From: Cephalotrichum gorgonifer
Taxonomy: Eukaryota > Ascomycota > Sordariomycetes > Microascales > Microascaceae
Length of the DNA: 64,000 nt
Reading direction: 5' to 3'
Assembly (NCBI GenBank): GCA_900312665.1
Contig: ONZQ02000002.1
Location: forward strand, 2,753,863-2,817,862
The number at the start of each line of letters is the position of its first letter. The stretch's first letter is position 1. A program made the translations under genes and the position numbers. This document shows, one piece after another, positions 22,067-32,919 of the stretch. The notes under the pieces are model-generated. The model had not been told where the DNA came from, made no database searches, and was given only the letters and a program-made list of their open reading frames with translations.

Positions 22067-22461
22067 TAAGCCACCGCCCTCCATGTGCCTTCCACGATTC
22101 CGAGGTGCCCACCTATCATGTGTATACTATAAGGGGCAGAACCTTACGCGACATGCAACTCTTATCCCTAGCTGATGGGTATAGGCAGAAGGGAGGAGAT
22201 ACGGTATTGATATAACCTTCTAATCAAGTGCCTGCTTGGTGATAAATAACACACTATGTCAGTACCGAAATGCCATGAGAGTGACACCCCCTATGCTACC
22301 GGAAAGCTCCTGATTCTCAAATAGAATAATATATATAGGCAAGGTCCACAGGCCTTGTTGGCCATGTCTTCCGGTTGGTAGTGCAGCTGAAGCATTCATC
22401 AAAGAGCCTTCACTATTCTCCACACATTCTTAGATCCTGAGTAGTTCCTCGTTTAGTCGCC

Positions 22462-23559
22462 ATGCCTCTGGAAGGAGGTCCCTACGTCGTCTGGAATGCC
22501 ACGCCAGTCGAATGGGATACGAGCGAAGCGCGAAAACCCCCCCGCAACTGGGCCAACCGTTGGACTCCCCATTGTGACCTAATCTTCACTGATGACAACG
22601 GCGGTCGCCACAGAACAAACATCAATGTTCGGTCATCAGACACCGTCGACCATCGCCTCGTCTTCTGGACCGGCGAACTGACACGTGGCACCGAATTTGG
22701 AAAACGCATAATCAGTGCCCTCGAAAGTGAAAGGTTTAAGGACCTAGGGTACTACGAGAATCCTCCTCCTCTTGACTTCCTTCACGATGGCTTCCTGGAT
22801 ATTCGCAAGGGTACCATCCGCGATACCAACCTGCCTGGACACAATGACGACGTCACCGACGCCCTGGATGTATTCTTCGACGCTAACTCGGATGAATTCA
22901 AGCGCTCAACGGTGTTCATCTGGGGGGAGCGCTACTCGAACAGCGGCGGAGGCCTTCACCAGGTACACATGAACCAGGGTAACTACAAGCGGAACCCCAA
23001 ATGGTACAAAGAGAACGGCCGTGGTCAGGACGGCGGCATCGTCATAAAGTGGCCAGATGGAAAATATACGTACTTTTTTATCGCCTTTGCCGCACAGGCG
23101 TCCGACACAGATGACCAAGGAAATCCAAAGTCAGGCAACGATACGAAGATGCTGCGCGACTACATAGGCGCTCAGCCACCAGTCATAGGCACCAGGCCAG
23201 TGGTTCCTGGACAGCCGGATACCGTGAAGATTCACTCGGCCCTCGTCAACCCAGTCGGTGCGGACAACACGCCTGGACACCACGACAGAGTCAGGGTCGT
23301 CAACCGTACCGCCGACCCCATCTCGCTCGACGGGTGGACCATTCGGAACCAGGATGGCGGGTTAAAGCAGCTGCCGGACGTGCTGCTCCCTGGGAACGGC
23401 GCCATGGCAGACCTCGACGTTGGGCCCGAGGCCTACCTTGCTAACAGGCGTGATGGGGAAATCGTGTTGAAGGACGCAGGTGGCACCGAGGTCCATCGTG
23501 TATCGTACAATGCAGCGGATGTTTCCGAGGGAAAGTGGATTTCCTTTCCGGATCTCTAG
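22462..23559 (+). CDS. DUF2278 (YukJ-like) protein with lamin-tail domain
   Basis: An intronless frame of 365 residues with ATG at 22462. Residues 1 to about 235 match DUF2278 (PF10042): an N-terminal PLEGGPYVVW-type start, LDFLHDGFLDI, NDDVTDALDVFF and HQVHMNQGN, then a KWPDGKYTYFFIAFAAQ stretch. Residues about 255-365 form a lamin-tail (LTD) beta fold with VRVVNRTADPISLDGWTI and a VSYNAADVSEGKWISF end. The pairing is common in bacteria, as in B. subtilis YukJ relatives. Lack of introns in a window where most genes have them, and repeat-rich flanks, fit acquisition from bacteria, though this is not proven. The biochemical role is unknown. Confidence 0.85.
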   Translation: MPLEGGPYVVWNATPVEWDTSEARKPPRNWANRWTPHCDLIFTDDNGGRHRTNINVRSSDTVDHRLVFWTGELTRGTEFGKRIISALESERFKDLGYYENPPPLDFLHDGFLDIRKGTIRDTNLPGHNDDVTDALDVFFDANSDEFKRSTVFIWGERYSNSGGGLHQVHMNQGNYKRNPKWYKENGRGQDGGIVIKWPDGKYTYFFIAFAAQASDTDDQGNPKSGNDTKMLRDYIGAQPPVIGTRPVVPGQPDTVKIHSALVNPVGADNTPGHHDRVRVVNRTADPISLDGWTIRNQDGGLKQLPDVLLPGNGAMADLDVGPEAYLANRRDGEIVLKDAGGTEVHRVSYNAADVSEGKWISFPDL

Positions 23560-24984
23560 CCGAAGCTGGTTTACTGCCTTTCTGCTAGAGAACTATGGAG
23601 TCAGGTCGAAAAGCGTGCGCAAAAGAGGTCTCGGGGAGGGCAGTCACTTGTTAGTTGGAAAACAGTACTGATGGCCGCCAGGAGCCGAGGGAGGTTCGAC
23701 TCGACTAGAAGGCCTCAACGGGAGCTCTACTCTTTTCTTCTATCCTTTATCTAGCTATCAATCTATTCCTTGATATATTTTTCTTCTTCGCGGGCAAGGC
23801 GACTACGAGCGCCTGATATCGTCGCGCCTCCTCGTTCGTGCGAGGTAAGCGTATATGGTCGAGAGGGCTTGGCTTCTGATTATGCCAATCGTCGGATTCC
23901 TATATTTCATATTACAGCCACGCTAGCTAGCCATTGACGTTTAGCCCCGTAACAGCATGTCGGGGGTAGAGGTTAGGTCGAGCTTATGTTTAGGACAGAG
24001 AGGCAAATTCCATTACCATTAAACCCCAAATTCGCCATTTCTGCTGTTGTGCCCGCCATGTTTTCCTTGAACTTTTCATCTTGCTGTTTGCATATATTCA
24101 TGTACTTACTCCTCTATATCTTCGCTATTAGCATCACCTGCATAAATCATAGTACCCTAGGGTCGCGCGGCCGCTTGTGTGGCGATGCCGGCCAGGACGG
24201 CGTGGGTGAAGACGGCTGCCTTCACTATAGTGGTTATAGTTAGATTGTGTATTTCGTAGTTCCTGAGAGGAGTAGCAAAAGTAGTGCGAGGGAAAGGGTT
24301 CGTTGGGCTTACGCGGATTGGTTTATCCCCTCCATTTATATCACCGAGTCAGCTCCTGCTGGCCGAGAAGTGCCTAGAGGATCAGCGACTCCTTTGCGGC
24401 GCCGGTCTGCACAAAGGGAGGCGCAGATTAAACCTTGTAGGCAGTGGCTATACTGTCGATCTACCCGTTAAGTAGCTCAATTCTATTTAAAGTAGACTGT
24501 GCAAGGTGGGGGAAACGAAGCCTGCATGGGTTTGACTCCTTTGTATTTTCTCAAACGTGAGCGACTTCTGGGGTGAACTGGCCTGCGGCGAAGCACGACT
24601 CATGGATTTCGCGTGGACTCGGGTATTCCCTGCTGGGATGAATTGAAATTTTCCTCTGAGCTCTACAAGTACTCTGGCTTATCGTTCATCCTGGGTTTTA
24701 AGAAGCATGATCTAGTAAGCGTTGGGAAAACTGTAAACCAGAAGGCGTTTTACTCTAGTGTTCTCCGGGTTCGCTTAGACCACATGTCTTCACACCTGCT
24801 GCCATCGAAGTGTCTCTCCTCTATAGGGAGTGAATAAGTTATAAGCACAGTGATTCCCTCCCAAAAAAAGTTCCTAGTCCCCTCATTAACTTTCAAGCAC
24901 AGCAACAAGTATAAAAGAAAAAGCCATATATAGGAAATACAAGTTGTCACTAGCTTTATATTATCTATATAATGATCTACTCCA
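23560..24984. other. Gene-poor region before the RIP-damaged monooxygenase
   Basis: No supported gene. Short frames at 23986-24243 and 24613-24837 have no family features. AT content rises toward 24900. Confidence 0.4.
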
Positions 24985-26591
24985 CTTTCTAGTGGAACTT
25001 GGCTGCTCTAGGTGGTCTGCAAGCAGCCTGGCTAGCCTGGCCATGAATAGAGGTTCTCATGATAGGTCCCACCAGGGGCTATATACCCTTCCTGGAATAA
25101 GCCTCTCTTCCTCAGTACAGGGATAAGGTGTTTGATGATCTCTTCAAAGGTGAGAGGCTTGACTGCATATGCCAGATTGAAGCCATCTATATCCACCTTA
25201 GTGACCTACCTCTCTATCTCATCAGCTACCTCCTCTATAGTGCCTACAACTATCGTACCCAGGCTATCAACCTTAATATAGTTCACTACTATCTTCTTTA
25301 TCTACTTGGCCACCAATAGACTTACCTTACTCCAGACCTTAACAGCTAAGCAGATAGCATTAGACTCGATATGCTGCAGCTTCTTATCATCACTATACTG
25401 CGCTATATTGATGCCCATCTACCTACCAAATAGCACCAGCATGCCATCTTCAGCTCTATAGGCGATATACTTCTTATACTTGGCCTACACCTCCTTAGTT
25501 ATCTAGCTGATGACAGGGTATAGTATTATAAGGAACTTGATAGTCGAAAGATCACACCTATACTTATCATACACTATTATATAGATCTTAGCGTTATTCT
25601 TAATGATAACAGAGAGCAAGTAGCCCGTCATAAAGATAGCCTTAGTATACTTAGCTACAAAGGCCTTATCTGACTTAGAGATGCTGGCCTGCATTATTAT
25701 AGGGGTGTACTGGGGTGAGGACTGGCAGATATACAGGCCGGGGACTATATAGTATTTTCCCTTATAGTCGATAGTGCAGATGAGCTTAGAGTCGATAAAG
25801 ATACTACTCTTATAATCCAGCTTGACTATATTATCTCTCTATAAGGATTGCCTATATTTAAGGCAAGGTGTTAATTAAATAGTCGTGAGGAAGAAAAAGA
25901 AGAAACTGGGAATAGGCGGGCTTATCAGAGCTTGTATATAACCTCAATATACTCCTCTGCTATAGGGTACTGCTTATCCTCTACAGCTGCACAATGTAGT
26001 CTAGATTGTATGCTGCCGAGTCAAGGTATCCTATAATGATGTTCCAGCCCACATGCCCGCCTATGAAGTGGTCTATAGTGCTCAGCCTCCTTACTAGGTG
26101 ATAGGGCTGCTGATATATAGTGGTGACTATAACGCCGAAGCCAAGGGTCTCTATCACAGCGGCCATAGCGGTCACAGGGGCGAGGGGCTCGTTTACAGGC
26201 TATTAGGCTCTGGAAATAATAGTGGGGTTGGGGTTCTTCAAGCCCTTATATACGTTGTATGTGCCCTGCGATCATCCCTCTTATATTAGTCTTTTTTATG
26301 CCAAGGAGGTAAAACTGATAGCAGGGTGTGCTTGGAAAGGGAGCTAGGCAGTGGAGTAGTGTAAAGGCCGGGGGCTAGTGATATATAAGAACATCGGTGA
26401 TAAATATGCTATAGAAGCTGCCCTTCTCGAGAAGCTGTGCTAGCTTCACCTAGTGCTTAATATTATTGAAGTCAGCATTCTGGTCATCTAGATGCTGCCA
26501 GAGGCCGGGCGACTGGTGGCCCGAGCAGCTCTCTATAAAGGCATAGGATGAGCTTCTTCTTAGCGCCTGCTTCTTCAGTAGGTCCAGACAT
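24985..26591 (-). pseudogene. RIP-damaged NtaA/SnaA/DszA-type FMN-dependent monooxygenase
   Basis: Read from ATG 26591, the minus strand shows a class C flavin monooxygenase of the luciferase-like fold. KKKLIL comes first, then GHQSPGLWQHLDDQNADFNN and VKLAQLLEKG, then LGFGVIVTTIYQQPYHLVRR, STIDHFIGGHVGWNIIIGY, VDIDGFNLAYAVKPLTFEEI and LRKRGLFQEGY, ending near 24985. TAG stops interrupt it where relatives have Trp, for example IKH-stop-VKL, FGR-stop-MGI and IER-stop-VTK. The TGG-to-TAG pattern plus strong TA enrichment is the mark of RIP. There is also loss or a shift around 26250-26400. It would have oxidised an aminopolycarboxylate- or sulfone-like substrate; it is dead now. Confidence 0.85.
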
Positions 26592-26951
26592 CTTTTTTCT
26601 CTTGTTTTACTTCTATTCCTCTATTTCTCCTGATCCTAGATAAAAGCAATTTAGGTGGTTCGGTACCAAACAAACATGGACGAAACCTCCTGCCGCCCTA
26701 TCAAGGTGGTTAGTATTATTAATATCACGTGGTTCGAGGAAATGAACTAGTGATGCGGGGTTGAGCACATGTGGGACTTAAGTGGAGAATACTACGTCAA
26801 GGTCGAGATTTAACCCTAGCTGGGTTAGTCCCATGCGGTGCTCCATTTGTTTGCAGATTCCTCGACAATCTATTGTTTGTTTTCTCTCCCGCTGGTAATC
26901 TCCCCGATCGACACAAACAGGACAAATCCCCACAGATAGTGATATTGCGCC
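26592..26951. other. Intergenic, promoter of FMP52-like gene
   Basis: Only flanking sequence. The first 100 bases are pyrimidine-rich on the plus strand. No other feature. Confidence 0.4.
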
Positions 26952-27718
26952 ATGACGAATATAGTTGCGGCTGTGTTCGGCTGTACTGGAGCAGTAGGCT
27001 CCCAGATCCTTGCCACGCTCCTCGCCAGCAACGACTTTTCATCTGTCAAGACTATCTCACGGAGGGTCCCACCTTCTGATTCTCCCAAGCTCGAAGCTAT
27101 CCAGGAAAGCGACACATCAAAATGGGGCGGCATGATCTCCTCTCTGACCCCTAAGCCATCTGTGGTCTTCAACGCGGTTGGCACTACTAAAGCGGCAGCT
27201 GGCGGGATCCAGAACCAGTGGAAGATCGATCATGACCTGTGTATCGAGAACGCCAAGGCTGCCAAGGAGGCGGGGGTAAAGACGTACGTCTTCATTTCTT
27301 CCGCGGGAACTAGAGGCTTCCCCTCCCGCTACGTGCCCTACTCGAAGATGAAGATTGGTGTAGAGGACGCCATCAAGGATCTCGATTTCGAACACGCTAT
27401 CATCTTAAGGCCTGGTATGATCATCGGAAGGGAGAGTTCCAAAGCTCCACTGTTCGAGGGTATCGTCGGACGTCTGAATGTTCTGGGACAGGGTGTCCAG
27501 GATATGATAGGTACGGCCAATCTAGTCCACTACGTGAACGATTTAGGTATTTTAGATAGGAGTGCTGACTCTAGCCTGCAGGTCAAGACCAAACCATCAT
27601 TGGGAGAGCAGCGGTAGCAGCTGCTCGTATTGCAGAGGAAGGAAAAGCGCCATCCAAGTTTTGGTCTCTGGAACAAGCTGATATCGTAAAATTCGGCAGG
27701 GACGAGTGGAAAGAGTAG
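26952..27718 (+). CDS. FMP52: FMP52-like mitochondrial NAD(P)-binding protein
   Basis: Exons 26952-27510 and 27582-27718 (71-base intron, GTACGG donor, CTGCAG acceptor) give 231 residues, the usual length of fungal FMP52. An atypical short-chain dehydrogenase Rossmann motif FGCTGAVGSQI sits at about 9-19. VFNAVGTT, then YVFISSAGT and a YSKMKIGVEDAI region correspond to the active-site side. RPGMIIG follows, with the C-terminal AAVAAARIAEEG helix in exon 2. Yeast Fmp52 is found at the outer mitochondrial membrane; its reaction is not established. Ending the gene at the first-exon frame (27617) would lose the conserved end, which is why the intron was chosen. Confidence 0.9.
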
Positions 27719-28505
27719 CGCAACATTCCTGTCTAGGGTGCTTGGCCAGAAGTGAAGGTGGCGATGGGCATACTAGCCAGTGATAGTGTTAAAGGCTACG
27801 GTAATGTGTCGATGTCGGGGGTCACAGGTGTGAAGGGCTATCATTTTTAGATGCCTTGAGTTGTTTTCGATCTTTCCATAACGAGAATGAGTATGACCCA
27901 TTGTATTTTATCACACTCACATCTTTATTCGCACAATGATGTCCCTATTTACTCGGAACAACCCTGCATGGAGTAAGTGGAGACCTGTGGTGTGTCATAT
28001 GTAGTGCTTAGGTCAAGAGTATCAGAGGTTGAACTTTTGGGAAGTGAATATATACATACCAGCCTCGTACAAAATTCGTGTAAAGTTTAGTACACATACC
28101 TGAGCCCGCTGGTTGAGGACTTCTCCTATGTGGCATTCTTTGTGTAAGTGTGCTCTCGCTACTAGCTGTAGAAATGCATTTTGGGACTCGAAGTTCCAGA
28201 GGTATAAAGACAGCACTACTTATGAATGAGTAAGTGGGCTTCTGTCCACTCTAACACTCCAGATCCTCGAAATAGGCGTATATGTAAATAGAATAATAAT
28301 ACTCCAGCATACTTTGTGCAAGGTTTATACTGCCTTCATCAATGGACTACTGTTTCATATGAAGATATCCTGATTATTGTGCCAAACCTTGGGCTGTTTG
28401 ACGAGCACGATACGAAGAGCTCCACGTTCCGAAAGCGAATCAATGAAAGCTTCACGAAAATTTGAGAAAATCCTCATTCGCCGCTACACTACCAGCCTTA
28501 GACAC
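27719..28505. other. Intergenic, tail-to-tail
   Basis: Between the convergent FMP52-like and acetylxylan esterase genes. AT-rich, nothing recognised. Confidence 0.5.
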
Positions 28506-29473
28506 CTACAAGCACTGCGAGTACCAAGCGTTAGCGGCCTTGCAGGTGCTCCCCGACTGACAGCAAGTAGCTCCAGTCCATCCCTGCCCACCACACTGAG
28601 CCCACTTCGCTGCGCAGTTGGTGCCTCCACCGCCATTGTTCCCGCCATTGTTCCCGCCATCGCCGCCACCGCTGCCAGAACCCAGCTTGCCGTTGATGAA
28701 TGTGAGAGCTGCCTGGCCGTACACGCCGACGTAGCCCTGGTGGGTGTCCTGGCTGTTCCCAGTGCAGCAGTAGGGGTCGGCAGCGTCACAGTAGGACTGG
28801 ACCTTGGCGGCATTGGGGCAGACGAACCCGGAGGGTCGGGCATCGAACTTCATTCGCCGTCAGCCTCAGGAATGGACGTTTATTTGGGGGGGGGGAGGGG
28901 AAATAACTTACACCACCAGCTCGGCAAGTGCCGACTTGATAGGCGAGGCCGTACTGCCACCTGGGGTCACCCATGAAGATAGCAGCCTTGATCTTGCTCA
29001 CGGCGCTCGCCGAGATGGGTACCGAAGTGTCGGAAATTCCAGCGCCTGGGTCACCGCCTCCGCAGAGGGCGTTGTCCATGATTTGGCCGCCCTGTCTATG
29101 TTAACCCCATAGAGTCAAAGGTTGGAATACTTGGAGTTGGGCGTACCTGAGAGTAGCCCACAAGGACAAGGTCGGTATTAGGACACCTCTGATGGAAGGA
29201 GTTAACCTGACTAGCGACAGCAGCGGTACCCTGCTTCGCCGAGTCACCGTAAGCAATGCCGCCACAAGACGACTGACCACCACAGGCCGGGTAGGTGATG
29301 GCCTCCGACGTGGCACCGGGATGGGCGTTGATGATCATGTTGACGAGTTGGCCGGCAGAGCCATACCCAGGAGAGACGGTAGTCTCACGGGCTCCGAAGA
29401 TGTGGAGGCTAGGGCATTGGGCTGCGACGAGCGCAGCCTGTGCCACGAGGACCGAAGATGATGAAACCCGCAT
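28506..29473 (-). CDS. CE5 acetylxylan esterase with C-terminal CBM1
   Basis: Exons 29473-29147, 29091-28912 and 28847-28506 give 282 residues. An N-terminal signal peptide (about 1-19) leads into CPSLHIFGARETTVSPGYGS, typical of CE5 acetylxylan esterases related to Trichoderma AXE, rather than plain cutinases. The nucleophile Ser lies in GYSQG (about 108) at the first splice junction. The Asp of DPYCC and the His of THQGY complete the triad. A Gly/Asn linker (GGNNGGNNGGGG) joins a fungal cellulose-binding module, the last 36 residues with QCGGQGWTGATCC. The protein should be secreted and remove acetyl groups from xylan while anchored to cellulose. A TATAAAAA box lies at 29594. Confidence 0.96.
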
Positions 29474-30580
29474 TTTGAGGATGAACTGGATCCGAAAGAA
29501 GGCTAGGTATTATGCAACCTGATACTCAATATCCTTGTCGAAGTGGAGTATTGCGAGTTGTCGATCATGTCCAAGACCGGCGCTCGCCTTAGCTTTTTAT
29601 AGTTGTCTCGGCTGGGTCCTGCTTCAATGTGGAGGCTCGTCTTATCCTACATAACCCAAATCGTACATGGGTTGTCTCGCTATCTTCCAGTTCACGTGTT
29701 ACGATTCATGTCCTATGGTTGCATTCCGCTCTACCGCCTCGGACGATGTAGGGCGATAGAATGGAATTGTTCTGGAAGGGGGGCGCTAATGACCACTCCC
29801 ATTGGAGGAACGCCCATCCGGCAAAACAGAAGCTTCCACGAAACATTATCCCGTAGTGTAACTAGGTGGATTTGGTGATCAGATGCCAACATATTAGCCG
29901 TACGAGGCTCTGCACGACCCTGTAGCGAGGATATTGGAACCAAAATATGAGGGGCATAATTTTCCGGGGAATAAATTCCACGAGTCCTGGTTTCTGGAAT
30001 ACGTCGATGTGGGTGACGAATTTAGCTTAAATCACTAGGTTGCAGTGAGGCGACTCTGCTTGACCTAGTTCGGGGCAAAGGTTTAGGCAAAATGAAGACG
30101 CTAAACGGAACCAAGAATAGGGGTTGGACCACTACAACGTTGGCTTCAGCTTTTGGAGGCACGGGGATGTCCAATATTGCCTGGGGAAATCGAGGGGTGG
30201 GCCAAAAGGGTGACAATCCGCGCAGCCGTCATTTCTATCAATGCGATCATGTCTTCAAGTGGCATTAGAAGACTGCCGAGGTCCCTCCCTTCCCCTTTCG
30301 AGTAGTTCTCGACTCCAATCACAGCACTTTCGCCCTCCACGACTACGGCGACGCGCTCACGCTGAGCGATAGTTGAGAACGTCTCAGGAGGAAGACAAAA
30401 AAATCCTTTTTTCTCTCCTCAAAGGCAGGTGGTCACCACACTTGTATGTTCTTGTTCTTCGTTCTTCCCCAGGTCCATGAAACGGACCTGTGCCATAATT
30501 GCATCGTTCGCTGCTCTTCCTGGATATTAAACTATAGCATCTGGGTTCTTTTTGATTATCTCCAGCACCTCACTGATGTT
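29474..30580. other. Intergenic, upstream of acetylxylan esterase
   Basis: It holds the esterase promoter and the 3' flank of the NmrA-like gene. No other gene is supported. Confidence 0.5.
29594..29601 (-). promoter_or_regulatory. TATA box of acetylxylan esterase
   Basis: TATAAAAA on the minus strand, 121 bases upstream of the ATG at 29473. Confidence 0.5.
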
Positions 30581-31468
30581 TCAAAAATGCACCCTGCTGA
30601 AGTACTTCGCCCGATGGGCGGCAACCTTGGCCGGGTCAAAATCCCCAGCGCCGCTAATAGTGAGGATCTGGTATTCGACCATCCACCGCTCCTCGTTGCT
30701 GCCAGCGGCCGTGTGGGCCTGGATCAGCTGCGCCAAACTAATTTTCTCAACGTCATCCAGTCCTATCTTGTACTCTCCGCGAAGCCTGTCGGCTAACTTC
30801 AACATGGTCGTCTTCTCGCCAGACATGCAGATGTACTCCTCCCAGGAGCCTGGGGGAGCCTCTAGTAACTGTATAATGGCCTGCGCAACATCTCTCATAG
30901 AAACAAGGTCCATGTGTTCCTTGCCCGTGCCGGGAATGACGCATCTGTTTTCCGCGATGTTGATGGGGAATTGACCACCCACATCCGTCATGTGGCGGTT
31001 CTTGGTAGGAAGGATGTAATCCATTAGCCAGCTCGTTGCGAGTAGCGTAAATTCAAGTTGATCTTGGCCCCGGAGAGCATTCCTGACGGGCTGGTGGTTG
31101 GCGTAGTAGAAGCCTGGTTGATCTGGATAATCCTCCAGGTTACCACTGAATTCCGAGGGAATGAAGCGCCGGCATTTCGGAGAGGCTTTGCAGGCCTCAA
31201 TGAGGTTAAGGTGCACTTCCGTGAATGCCATGGTGTAGTCAAGGATCGTCGAGATTAAAGCCTCAGCCTCGCCAATTGCCTCGTGTAGCTGCGGCACTGA
31301 CATGAAGTCCACGACCTTCTGCTCGACACCCTTGATTGGTCGGAGCCGGTCCTTAACGGATCGTGTCAAGACGGTGACGGAGTAACCTGCTTTGCTGAAC
31401 TCCTCACAGAGGTATACCGACATATCGCCTGAGCCTGCAATGGCAACAGTAGGCATGACGGCATGCAT
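30581..31468 (-). CDS. NmrA-like / isoflavone-reductase-like protein
   Basis: An intronless frame of 295 residues. The N-terminal Rossmann strand TVAIAGSGDMSVYLCEEF (about 7-24) has GSGDMS where GxTGxxG is usual, so nucleotide binding may be altered. FIPSEFSGNLEDYPD, with the SEFG-like motif of phenylcoumaran/isoflavone reductase relatives, lies around 103-117. A YANHQPVRNAL region follows, where plant enzymes have a catalytic Lys. VSMRDVAQAI and the C-terminal helix region fit the NmrA family (PF05368/PF13460). It may be an NAD(P)-dependent reductase or a redox-sensing regulator. No substrate can be assigned. Confidence 0.85.
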   Translation of the reverse strand: MHAVMPTVAIAGSGDMSVYLCEEFSKAGYSVTVLTRSVKDRLRPIKGVEQKVVDFMSVPQLHEAIGEAEALISTILDYTMAFTEVHLNLIEACKASPKCRRFIPSEFSGNLEDYPDQPGFYYANHQPVRNALRGQDQLEFTLLATSWLMDYILPTKNRHMTDVGGQFPINIAENRCVIPGTGKEHMDLVSMRDVAQAIIQLLEAPPGSWEEYICMSGEKTTMLKLADRLRGEYKIGLDDVEKISLAQLIQAHTAAGSNEERWMVEYQILTISGAGDFDPAKVAAHRAKYFSRVHF

Positions 31469-32919
31469 AGGGGATAAGAAATAGTATAAGAGGAGTATAC
31501 TGCAAGAATCCTGGGGATTGTCAGATATTGCATGCCACTATACGCCGATTGTTAAGAAGTAGATATTCAACGAAGCGGTGACAATCCTGACCAGTATAAG
31601 AGCAGAATCCATGAGTCAAGAGCTAAGGCACATGCGGTGGAATTAGGTGGAGATATAAGTAGTTAGCTTATCACGATAATAGGTCCCACGATATGACTGC
31701 GATGCAACCTTCCGTGCGTTTCTGACATCTGTTGGGTCGATCTATCGGCCAAGTGTTACCCCGCTTATGTTGAGGGTCTGCGACACCGTTTATTCTAGGC
31801 TCGGGGTAATAAAGCCAAACACGTGAACAGCAGCAACTGGAAATAGCCTCACCTTATGGCTCTGGGATTGGTGTATCCTGCAACAACAGTTTGCGAGGAT
31901 GATAAAGAGGAGTAAAAGTCGGAATGAAGATACTCGGGGCCATTCGATTTGACTGCCTCGTCTGTTGTTCCTGCACATGTGAGGGTTTGTATTTTGGGAA
32001 AAAAAACAGATAAAGAGTCCGATAAGGCATTTGTGGCTTTTACGCATCCCAACTCGAGTATCGAATATATGGCCGCTCCCTTCAAACCTATCCGAGAAGA
32101 CGATACCATTGTGCCAAGAGACCAGAGACTTTTCCGAGTGGAGATTGATGCTAGGGCTGAATGCGAAATCTGTCTGCTCGGTCTGCTGCCCAGGGACTTG
32201 GCTACCAAATCCTCCGACAGGTACTAGGTGGACCAGGGCCCGTCGATATGTATGTATGCACGCATGTGGGTATGGTTCGTATTTATCCATATTCCGTACT
32301 TGCCCATTCGCACCACGTCTCTTCCGGCCTACCCATACTCTGCGAAGTGACCTGTAGTCTGGTGTCCGAGTGAAGGTACTACCCCACTTCCTCGGCATAT
32401 CAAGGCTTGAGATGGGGGGCATATCGTCGGTACGGTACTTTAGTTCCCACTGTAACGGTAGAGGTGCGGTGGCGCCATCCACCTGACTGCCGATCCCCGC
32501 ATTGTCTCAAATGCCAAGAAAGGGAATCGAACGTAGCGAGGGAACGAGATTATGCTGTTCATTAGATATCGAAGGGCATGACATTATCTGCTATGTCTAT
32601 AGTCGTGAGGCAGATGTTAACTTGTTTTGAAATGAGTTGAAACACTTTACACTACACTTTTGTTCAAAACACAGCGTTGAGTTCGAGGCGGTCCTCCAGC
32701 TGGTGCCTCAGCCCTTAAGGAGGCAAGGATCTCCCCCCCAGCCAAGCACATTGCCGGAGTTTCCTTACCCCGCCCCAGTGCCCGCCAATCATTACGTCCC
32801 AACTGATATACTTGTACTGAGGACGACCTCGGGCCATTCATGGGGACGGGACGGCTACCCTCCCTGAGTCTCGTTTCTATTGTCTTCGGAAGTTCTCCAA
32901 CCTAAAGCTACGGCTCAAA
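31469..32919. other. Intergenic region
   Basis: It lies between the divergent NmrA-like gene and the MFS gene. Overlapping open frames at 31790-32482 (minus) and 31949-32227 (plus) have no family support and lack good start contexts. Confidence 0.4.

Larger units (their letters stand above)
20521..22461. other. Long gene-poor region
   Basis: It contains the 24-bp tandem repeat at 20621, dispersed repeat copy B at 21977 and a TATATATA near 22330, about 130 bases before the DUF2278 gene. A short frame at 21296-21478 is rich in Arg, Lys and Glu but has no recognised family. The rest appears to be old decayed sequence. Confidence 0.45.

Noticed and set aside
28621..28680. Short CCGCCATTGTTCC-like repeats considered as a CRISPR or satellite
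   Set aside because: They encode the Gly/Asn linker of the acetylxylan esterase. No CRISPR-like array exists in the window.
31790..32482. Opposed open frames (230 codons minus; 93 codons plus at 31949-32227)
   Set aside because: Neither has a recognised domain, and the plus frame starts with TTG after an in-frame TGA. The plus frame has slightly better composition but not enough to call.
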